From: Acidobacteriota bacterium
Lineage (GTDB): Bacteria > Acidobacteriota > Thermoanaerobaculia > Multivoradales > JAGPDF01
Direction: 5' to 3'
Length of the DNA: 45,444 bases
Assembly (NCBI GenBank): GCA_012521815.1
Contig: JAAYLR010000111.1
Location: 1-45,444 of the forward strand
Part shown: one piece after another, positions 16,363 through 23,110 of the stretch
Numbering within the stretch: position 1 is the stretch's first letter
Layout of the letters: each line of letters begins with the position of its first letter
The notes under the pieces: generated by a model
What the model was told of the DNA's origin: nothing
Seen by the model: the letters and a program-made list of their open reading frames with translations, nothing else
Databases searched by the model: none
Translations under genes and position numbers: made by a program

Positions 16363-17609
16363 TCCGCCCTCAGCGCCCGGATGATCTCCACCCGCGACGC
16401 CAGCCGCGCCGGGTACCAGCCGGCGAGCAGCCCCGCGCCGGCGGCGTGACCGATCGCCAGCGCTACCGTGCGCGGGGTGAGCGCGAGATCGAGCGCGAAC
16501 GCCCCGGCGAGCAGGTCGGTGGCGAGCGCCACCACCCCGGTGCCGAGCGCGCCGCCCGCGAGCGCCACCAGCGTCGCCTCGGCGAGGACCTCGCTCACGA
16601 TCTGCCCCCGCGTCGCCCCCACCGCCCGGCGGACGCCGATCTCGAAGGTGCGCTGCGCGACCGAGACGAGGGTGGTGTTGGCGACCACCACGATCGCCGC
16701 GAGCAGCGCCATCGCCGAGAGGAGCGGGGCCACGCCGCCGACCCGGCCGGCGACCGCGAGCGCGAAGCTGCGCGCCGCCTCCGGCGCCACGAGATCGAAG
16801 TCGTCCGCGACGCCGGGGCCGAGCCGCCGCCGCGCCCGCAGCGTCGCCCGCGCCCGGTCCTCGGCCGCCGCCACCGTCTGCCCCGGCGCCGGGTGCGCGG
16901 TGAGCTGGAGCGACGGCGCCGCCCCGTACGCCCGCTCCCAGGCCGGCAGCGGCACCCAGACGGAGCGGTCGAGCGACATCCCGGCGGAGGTCCCGAGGCG
17001 CTCCTGCACCCCGATCACCGTGAACCCGCGGCCGGCGAGCCGCACCGTCCCGCCGAGCGGGTCGCGACCGGGGAAGAGCGCCTCGGCCACCTCGTGCCCG
17101 AGCACCGCCACCTGCCGGCCGGCCCGCTCCTCGCCGGCCGAGAAGAACCGTCCCTCCCGGATCGCGAGCTCCCGGATCTCGGGCAGCCGGTGCCCCGTGC
17201 CGGCCACCGTGGCGTTCTCGAACCGGTGGCTGCCGCGCTTCACCTCGGCGCTCCGCTGCGCGAGCGGCGCGGAGACGAACCGGCCGTCGGCATGCGCGTC
17301 GAGAAAACGGTGATCGGCGCGCCGGAGCGGCGGGTTGCGCTCCTGCTTGCGGGCGAGCTCGCGGCGCGACACCTGTCCCGCGGCGCCGACCCGGGCGAGC
17401 ACGAACGAGTCGGCGCCGAAGGCGCGCGCGGTGCTCTGCCGGGCGTAGAGGGTGAGCCCTTCGACCGCGGTGTGCACCGCCGCGAGCGTGGCCACCGCGA
17501 CCGCGATCGCCAGCACCCCGAGGCCGCTGCGCAGCGGGTTGGCGCGCGCCGAACGCGCGCCCTGCGCGAAGGCGCGCGAGAGGCAGGGCAGGCGCGGGAC
17601 GAAGGCCAT
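16359..17609 (-). CDS. MacB/FtsX-type ABC transporter permease (first of pair)
   Basis: 416-residue paralogue of the following gene with the same layout: N-terminal membrane segment (LGVLAIAVAVATLAAVH), periplasmic MacB-PCD domain containing GTVRLAGRGFTVIGVQERLG, and three C-terminal segments with QRTFEIGVRRAVGATRGQIV. A second, different permease suggests a heterodimeric exporter. The ATG at 17609 is chosen over an in-frame TTG 12 nt upstream, because the latter lies at the edge of a 22-bp palindrome. No Shine-Dalgarno is visible; TAGATT ends 10 nt before the ATG, so the message may be leaderless. It is divergent from the adaptor gene. Confidence 0.88.
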   Translation of the reverse strand: MAFVPRLPCLSRAFAQGARSARANPLRSGLGVLAIAVAVATLAAVHTAVEGLTLYARQSTARAFGADSFVLARVGAAGQVSRRELARKQERNPPLRRADHRFLDAHADGRFVSAPLAQRSAEVKRGSHRFENATVAGTGHRLPEIRELAIREGRFFSAGEERAGRQVAVLGHEVAEALFPGRDPLGGTVRLAGRGFTVIGVQERLGTSAGMSLDRSVWVPLPAWERAYGAAPSLQLTAHPAPGQTVAAAEDRARATLRARRRLGPGVADDFDLVAPEAARSFALAVAGRVGGVAPLLSAMALLAAIVVVANTTLVSVAQRTFEIGVRRAVGATRGQIVSEVLAEATLVALAGGALGTGVVALATDLLAGAFALDLALTPRTVALAIGHAAGAGLLAGWYPARLASRVEIIRALRAE

Positions 17610-17621
17610 GGGCAACGGCAA

Positions 17622-17643
17622 TCTAGCACCCGCGGGTGCTAGA
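17622..17643. promoter_or_regulatory. 22-bp perfect palindrome, candidate operator for divergent efflux genes
   Basis: The half-site TCTAGCACCCG is followed directly by its exact reverse complement, with no mismatch in 11 pairs. It sits in the middle of the 44-bp gap between the permease (start 17609, minus) and adaptor (start 17654, plus). TAGATT on the minus strand and TAGAGT on the plus strand, the likely -10 elements, overlap its two ends. A dimeric repressor here would shut both promoters. No T run follows, so a terminator is unlikely. Confidence 0.6.
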
Positions 17644-17653
17644 GTCGTCGTTC

Positions 17654-18826
17654 GTGAAGCGGTGGCGCTGGATCATCGGCATCGGGCTGCTGGCAGCCGG
17701 AGCGATCGCTTTCGTCTCGCTGCGCGCCCGTCGCGACCACGGCGTTCCGGTCGATCTCGCGACGGTGACGGCGCGCCCCCTCTTCCAGTCGTTCGCGACC
17801 GCCTCGGGCGAGATCGTCGCCAGCCGCTGGGCCGACATCGGCTCGAGCGTCATGGGCCGCCTCGTCGCGCTCACCGTTGCCGAGGGGGAGCGGGTCGCGG
17901 CGGGGCAGGTCCTCGCCCGGATCGATCCGGTCCAGGCGGCGAGCGAGGCGGAGGCGGCCGCGGCGCTCGTGCGGGCGCTCGAAGGGGAGCTCGCGGCCGC
18001 CGAGGCGCGGGCGACCGACACCCGCCTCGCCGCCGGTCGCGCCCGGGCGCTGCTCGCCGAGGGGATCCAGTCGCAGGCCGAACTCGACGCCGCCACCGCC
18101 GCCGCCGACGCCGCCGCGGCGAGCGTCGAGGCCGCCAGCCGCCGCGTGGCGCAGGGGCGCGCCCAGCTCACCCGCGCCCGCGACGCGCTCGCGAAGACCG
18201 AGATCACCGCGCCGATGGCCGGCGTCGTCACCCGCCTCGCCGTGCGCGAAGGGGAGATGGTCGTCGTCGGGGTGCAGAACCAGCCCGGCACGATCCTCAT
18301 GACCCTCTCCGACCTCTCGGCGCTCGACGCCGAGGTGAAGGTGGCCGAGGCCGACGTCCTCCGCCTCCGGATCGGCCAGCCCGCCTGGGTGACCCTCGAA
18401 GCGGCTCCGGAACGCGAGCTCGCCGGCCACGTCGTCGAGATCGGGGCGAGCGCGCTGCCGCTCGCGGGCGGCGCGAGCGCGGCGCGGGAGTTCCGGGTCG
18501 TCGTCCGCCTCGACACCCCGGCCGCCGAGCTCAAGCCGGGGCTGACCTGCGACGTCCGGATCCTCGCCGAGGAGGTTCGCGACGTGCTCACCGTCCCCCT
18601 GCAGGCGGTCGTGCTCCGCGCCGACGAGAGCGGCACGGAGCGGCCGGGGCTCTTCCTCGCCGAGGCCGGCCACGCCCGCTTCGCACCGGTCGAAACCGGG
18701 GTGATCGGCGGGCTCGACGTCGAGGTGCGGGGCGTGCCGGCCGGGGCCGCGGTCGTCGCGGGGCCTTTCCAGGCGCTGCGGGACCTCGTCGACGGCGCTC
18801 CCCTGCGCACGCGCAGCGGCCACTGA
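17654..18826 (+). CDS. MacA/HlyD-type periplasmic adaptor subunit
   Basis: 390-residue membrane-fusion protein: N-terminal anchor (WRWIIGIGLLAAGAIAFVSL), a lipoyl half domain (GRLVALTVAEGERVAAGQVLARI), an alanine-rich alpha-helical hairpin over about residues 95-180, the second lipoyl half (APMAGVVTRLAVREGEMVV), then beta-barrel and membrane-proximal domains. It would bridge the inner-membrane permeases and an outer-membrane channel. The start GTG at 17654 places the anchor at the N-terminus; an in-frame GTG at 17636 lies inside the palindrome. TAGAGT ends 8 nt before the chosen start and no Shine-Dalgarno is seen. It is divergent from, and probably works with, the two permeases. Confidence 0.88.
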   Translation: MKRWRWIIGIGLLAAGAIAFVSLRARRDHGVPVDLATVTARPLFQSFATASGEIVASRWADIGSSVMGRLVALTVAEGERVAAGQVLARIDPVQAASEAEAAAALVRALEGELAAAEARATDTRLAAGRARALLAEGIQSQAELDAATAAADAAAASVEAASRRVAQGRAQLTRARDALAKTEITAPMAGVVTRLAVREGEMVVVGVQNQPGTILMTLSDLSALDAEVKVAEADVLRLRIGQPAWVTLEAAPERELAGHVVEIGASALPLAGGASAAREFRVVVRLDTPAAELKPGLTCDVRILAEEVRDVLTVPLQAVVLRADESGTERPGLFLAEAGHARFAPVETGVIGGLDVEVRGVPAGAAVVAGPFQALRDLVDGAPLRTRSGH

Positions 18827-18894
18827 AGCGGCGCGCGAGCGCGCTCCCGGAAGCAGCCGCGGCGGGGCATCCCGTACCGTGCGGCCGGGCGGGA

Positions 18895-18900
18895 TATGCT
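18895..18900 (+). promoter_or_regulatory. Candidate -10 element for the DUF4388 gene
   Basis: TATGCT lies 20 nt before the ATG at 18921, preceded by GA. The same hexamer serves as the probable -10 of the DUF134 operon at 36917. No clear -35 is seen here. Confidence 0.3.
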
Positions 18901-18920
18901 CCGGACACGAGGCAGACCGC

Positions 18921-21422
18921 ATGACCCGCGCCGAGGATCCCCAGCTGCGCGAAGCTCTCGACGAGCTCGAGCTCTACCTCGCCGATCAGCTCGCGCCGCT
19001 GCTGGTCGCCGGCGCGGTCGAGCAGCTGCTCGCGCGGCCGCCGGCGCTGACCGGCGAGCTGCTGGCACGCTGGGCCTTCGAACAGGCGAGCCTGCGGCCA
19101 CGGGAGCTGGCGGCCGCCGAGCTCCTCTTCCATGCGCTGCGCAAGGTCCACCAGCTCCACGAGCTCGGCCTCGTCACCGACCCGCGGTTCCTTCCCTTCC
19201 TCCGGGAGCTCGCCGCCGAAATGCTGCAGCGCTGCCCACCGGAGCAGCGCGAGCGCCTCGCCGGGCTGATCGCCCAGCTCGGCGCGGGAGCGGGCGCCGG
19301 CCGGGCGCGGACACCGGTGGCCGGCCTGACCCGTTTCGTGCCGGCGGCCACCGGCCCGCCGCCGGCCGCGGGCACCACGCCGCCCCCCCTTTCCGCCGCC
19401 GCGCTCGCGAGCCTGCAGCGGTTCGCCGACCTGCTCGAGAAGCGCTTCGGCGCCGGCGGCCCCGCGCCGGCGGACGCCGCCTCTTCGGAAGCGGCCCAGC
19501 AGCTCCTCGTCCTCGCCGCCGCCGACGCCGGCAACGCCGAGGAGCTCTCCTCCCGGCTCGCACGGCTGCAGACGGCCGGACTCGGCCCGGCGCTCGAACG
19601 CGACCTGCTGCGCAACCTGATCCCGACGCTTCCGGACTGGGCGGTGGTCCGTCCCGAAGGTGCGAGCGCCACGCCGCAGGGCGGGGCCGCGGCGGCCGTC
19701 GAGCACGCGGTCCGTCTCGCCGGCGACCGCGCCCGCACGGCGGAGCGGTGGAAAGAGCTCGTCCAGAGCGCCGCCGAGGAGTTCAACCAGGGAGCCTTCG
19801 GGCGGGCGCTCACCCTCGTCGACCTCGCCGCACGGATGGCCCGGGACGGCGAGGTCGATCCGCAGCTCGCCGCGCGCGCCTTCTCCCGGGCACACGAGGC
19901 GTACGACACCGCCATGCTCCTCCAAGCCGCCGCCGAGAGCCGCCACCGCCCGCTGCTGCGGCGGCTGCTCGAGATCCATCCCGGCTGGGCGCCTCGCGAG
20001 CTGCTCGACGCTCTCGATCAGGAGCCCGACTCGAAGCGGCGCCGCCTGCTGCTCACGCTGCTCGAGGTCTGGGGACGCGAGGCGCGCCCGATCGTCTTCG
20101 AGCGGCTCGGCCTCGCCATCGCGGCCGGGGCGAGGGAGGCGAACGCCTGGTGGTTCCTGCGCAACCTCGTCTTCCTGCTGCGCCACCTGCCGCGTGAGCC
20201 GGGCAGCGATCCCCGCCAGGAGCTCGAGCTGATCGGCCCGTTCACGTCCCTCGACTGGCACCCCTCGTTCCAGCGGGAGAGCCTGCTGCTGCTCGCGCAG
20301 CTGCCCGACGGGCTCGGGCTGCCGCTGCTCGTCGAGCGTCTCCGGCAGGCCGAAAAGGCCGCGGCCGCCACCCCGCCGGCCCGCTCGCCCGAGGAGCTCG
20401 CCCGGGTCTTCCAGGCCCTCGCCCACGCCCTCGTCCACCAGGGCTCGGCCGAGGGGCGGCGGGCGCTCGTCGAGCATGCGCTCGCGCGGCGGCCGGGTAC
20501 CGGCGACAGCCTCGCCCGCCTGCGCGAGCTCGGCCGGATCGACCTGGCGAACGATCCCCCCGTCCTCGCCCGCCTGCTCGCCGAGCTGCAGGAGCTCATC
20601 CCCCGCCGCGTGCTCGGCTTCGTCGTGCGCCGCCGGGACGAGGAGCTCACGCTCCTGGTCACGGCGCTGGCGGCGACCACCGCCCCGGCGGCGCGAGCGG
20701 CCCTCGCCGATCTCGCCGCCCGCTTCCCGGATTCCACGTTCGGAAGGCTCGCGGCCGCCGGGGGGAAGGCGGCGCCCGCTCCGGTGGTCACGCCGGAAGA
20801 CGGCGAGGAGGACGAAGACGAGGTTCCCGCGACGCCGGTCCCGGAGCCCGAGCGCGCTTCGCTCACCGGCGACCTCGACCTCTTCGGCCTGCCCGGCCTC
20901 CTGCAGAACCTGCAGCAGACGGAGGCCACCGGGCGGCTCCTCGTCCGCGACGCCGACGGTCAGCTCGCCGCCGAGATGCGGCTCGTCGGCGGCCGGTTCG
21001 CGAGCTGCCGCAGCGGCCGCCTGTGCGGCGAGGCCGCCCTCTACCAGCTGCTCGAGCTCCCCTTCCCGGGCTCGTTCGAGTTCACGCGCACGAGCGGCGC
21101 GGCCCCGCCGCCGCCGGGCGACCTGCGCGACCTCCTCGGGCTCCTGCTCGAGTCGATGCGGCGGCACGACGAGCTGCGCCGGGCCCGGGCCCTCGTGCCC
21201 GACGACGCGCTGCTGCGGGCCGGCGGCGCCCGGCCCACGGCTCCCGAGACGGAGCGGGACGGCGAGCTGGTGCGGACGGTCTGGGCGCGGGTGCGCGGCG
21301 GCGCCCGCGCCCGCGACTGTGACGAGGTGGCTCCCGTCGACCTCTACCGGATCCGCACCCTCCTCGCCCACTGGGTCGGCGAAGGGGCGCTCGAGATCGC
21401 CCCGGAGCCGGCGGCTCCCTGA
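18921..21422 (+). CDS. Large DUF4388-domain protein of unknown function
   Basis: 833-residue soluble protein without signal peptide or membrane segment. About residues 1-130 are helical; an Ala/Pro-rich linker follows; about 150-615 are helical and Leu/Arg/Glu-rich, possibly HEAT- or TPR-like repeats. An acidic linker (EDGEEDEDEV) then leads to a DUF4388 domain at about 645-735 (LTGDLDLFGLPGLLQNLQQ, then TGRLLV and GGRFASC). DUF4388, also called the PatA-type N-terminal domain, occurs in regulators of Cyanobacteria, myxobacteria and Acidobacteriota and is often linked to response regulators; its activity is unknown. The ATG has GAGG 8 nt upstream. It stands alone between the efflux genes and convergent pepD. 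Confidence 0.75.
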   Translation: MTRAEDPQLREALDELELYLADQLAPLLVAGAVEQLLARPPALTGELLARWAFEQASLRPRELAAAELLFHALRKVHQLHELGLVTDPRFLPFLRELAAEMLQRCPPEQRERLAGLIAQLGAGAGAGRARTPVAGLTRFVPAATGPPPAAGTTPPPLSAAALASLQRFADLLEKRFGAGGPAPADAASSEAAQQLLVLAAADAGNAEELSSRLARLQTAGLGPALERDLLRNLIPTLPDWAVVRPEGASATPQGGAAAAVEHAVRLAGDRARTAERWKELVQSAAEEFNQGAFGRALTLVDLAARMARDGEVDPQLAARAFSRAHEAYDTAMLLQAAAESRHRPLLRRLLEIHPGWAPRELLDALDQEPDSKRRRLLLTLLEVWGREARPIVFERLGLAIAAGAREANAWWFLRNLVFLLRHLPREPGSDPRQELELIGPFTSLDWHPSFQRESLLLLAQLPDGLGLPLLVERLRQAEKAAAATPPARSPEELARVFQALAHALVHQGSAEGRRALVEHALARRPGTGDSLARLRELGRIDLANDPPVLARLLAELQELIPRRVLGFVVRRRDEELTLLVTALAATTAPAARAALADLAARFPDSTFGRLAAAGGKAAPAPVVTPEDGEEDEDEVPATPVPEPERASLTGDLDLFGLPGLLQNLQQTEATGRLLVRDADGQLAAEMRLVGGRFASCRSGRLCGEAALYQLLELPFPGSFEFTRTSGAAPPPPGDLRDLLGLLLESMRRHDELRRARALVPDDALLRAGGARPTAPETERDGELVRTVWARVRGGARARDCDEVAPVDLYRIRTLLAHWVGEGALEIAPEPAAP

Positions 21423-21482
21423 AAGGCCCGCCGCCGGCGACCGGTCCGGAGCCGGCCGCCGGCGGGAGCGCAAGTCCGGCCG

Positions 21483-22937
21483 TCAGCTCGCGAGGTCGGC
21501 GAGCAGTGCCGTGAGCAGCTGCCAGAAGCGCGCGACCGACGGGATCTCGACCTGCTCGTCGGGAGAGTGCGGGAACTGGATCGTGGGCCCGAAGGAGATC
21601 ATGTCCATCCCCGGCACCTTCTCCCCGACGATCCCGCACTCGAGCCCGGCGTGCATCGCCCCGACGTGCGCCGCCTTCCCGAAGAGCCGCTCGTGGACCC
21701 GCTGGGAGGCGGCGAGCAGCGGGCTCGCGAGGTTCGGCTGCCAGCCCGGATAGCCGTCGAGCGACTCGACCTTCGCTCCCGCCAGCTCGCCGAGCGCCCG
21801 CAGCCGCCCCTGCACCGCGCGCAGCGCCGTGGCGACCGAGGAGCGGTTGCTCATCAGGATCTCGAGGGCGCCGTCACGCTCGGCGACGGTGGCGAGGTTG
21901 GTGGAGGTCTCGACGAGCCCCGGGATGTCGTAGCTCATCACGAGCACGCCGTGGGGCAGCGTGCGCAGGAGGGCGAGCGCCCGCCGGGTGACCCCTTCGG
22001 TCCAGACCCGCTCCGGCACCGCCACCTCGGCGATCTCGTAACGCAGCCCCGGATCGGCCGTCCGCAGCTCGGCGCGAGCCGCCTCGAGCTCGCGGGCGAA
22101 CGCCTCGCGGACCGCGTCGCGGGCCGCCGCGCTCGTCACCACCACCGCCCGGGCCTCCCGCGGGATCGCGTTGTGCTTGTCGCCGCCCGTGAAGGCGGCG
22201 AGCCGCAGCGGCGCCACCTCCTCGGCGGCGAAGAGGCCGCGCGCGAGCAGCGCGCTCGCGTTGCCCCGCTGGAGGTGGATGTCGACCCCGGAGTGCCCCC
22301 CCTTGAGCCCCGCCACCGTGATCTCCCAGGCGGTCGCGCCGGGCACCGGCGCCTCGCGCTCGAGCGGGAGCGTGATCCGGCTCCCGGCGCCGCCGGCACA
22401 GCCGACGGTGAGCGTCCCCTCCTCTTCCGAGTCGAGGTTGATCAGCTGCCGGCCCGCGAGCATCCGCGCGTCGAGCTCGGTGGCGCCGGTGAGGCCGGTC
22501 TCCTCGTCGATCGTGAAGAGCAGCTCGAGCGGCCCGTGCACGAGGTCGTTCGCCTCGGCGACGGCGAGCATCGCCGCCACCCCGATCCCGTTGTCGGCGC
22601 CGAGCGTGGTGCCGGTGGCCTTGAGGAAGTCGCCGTCGCGCCGCGGGACGAGCGGGTCGCGGGTGAAGTCGTGGTCGACGTCGGAGTTCTTCTCGTTGAC
22701 CATGTCGAGATGCGCCTGGAGGATCGTCACCGGCGCCCCCTCGCGCCCCGGCGAGGCGGGCTTGACGACCACGAGGTTGCCGGCGCCGTCCCCCTGCACG
22801 GCGAGACCGAGGCGGTCGGCCACGCCGGCCACGTAGCGGCGCATCTCCTCCTCGTTCTTCGAGCCCCGCGGGATGGTGAGGATCTGGTCGAAGTGACGCC
22901 AGAGCGCTTCCGGCTTCAGATCGGAGACGAAGGTCAT
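21483..22937 (-). CDS. pepD: PepD, aminoacyl-histidine dipeptidase (M20 family)
   Basis: Cytosolic zinc dipeptidase (peptidase D, carnosinase-like). The product has 484 residues, matching E. coli PepD (485). Metal-site motifs are visible: QAHLDMVNEKN, TLGADNGIGVAAMLA with the bridging Asp, FTIDEETGLTGA with the Glu-Glu pair, and a conserved HAGLECGI near the C-terminus. The opening LKPEALWRHFDQILTIPRGS is typical of the family. The ATG is preceded by AGGAGG at good spacing; the open frame farther upstream is not used. The gene is divergent from hypF across 173 nt, and TAGAAT on the minus strand at 23049-23044 is a possible -10. Confidence 0.94.
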   Translation of the reverse strand: MTFVSDLKPEALWRHFDQILTIPRGSKNEEEMRRYVAGVADRLGLAVQGDGAGNLVVVKPASPGREGAPVTILQAHLDMVNEKNSDVDHDFTRDPLVPRRDGDFLKATGTTLGADNGIGVAAMLAVAEANDLVHGPLELLFTIDEETGLTGATELDARMLAGRQLINLDSEEEGTLTVGCAGGAGSRITLPLEREAPVPGATAWEITVAGLKGGHSGVDIHLQRGNASALLARGLFAAEEVAPLRLAAFTGGDKHNAIPREARAVVVTSAAARDAVREAFARELEAARAELRTADPGLRYEIAEVAVPERVWTEGVTRRALALLRTLPHGVLVMSYDIPGLVETSTNLATVAERDGALEILMSNRSSVATALRAVQGRLRALGELAGAKVESLDGYPGWQPNLASPLLAASQRVHERLFGKAAHVGAMHAGLECGIVGEKVPGMDMISFGPTIQFPHSPDEQVEIPSVARFWQLLTALLADLAS

Positions 22938-23094
22938 CGGTGGGCCTCCTGCCGCGCGCTGCGCGGCGGTTCGGTTCGCAGCTCGGTGGTGGGACCGGGC
23001 GGGCCCCGCCGGCGGGAGCCCCCCGCGGCGGCGGCGAGCTCTCATTCTACGAGCCTTTCCCCGGACCGGGGCCGGGTCCCGGGGCCAGCTCGCG

Positions 23095-23100
23095 CATAAT
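23095..23100 (+). promoter_or_regulatory. Candidate -10 for the hypFCDE operon, leaderless
   Basis: CATAAT (five of six to TATAAT) ends exactly 10 nt before the hypF ATG. No Shine-Dalgarno precedes the ATG, so transcription probably starts at or just before it. A -35 element is not recognisable. Confidence 0.45.
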
Positions 23101-23110
23101 CGCGCTCGCG

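Noticed and set aside
17622-17643. Palindrome considered as a terminator
   Set aside because: It lies between divergent start codons, not after genes, and no T tract follows on either strand.
23050-23094. GC-rich inverted sequences upstream of hypF considered as an operator
   Set aside because: Pairing is imperfect and of low complexity (runs of G and C), as expected by chance in this base composition.
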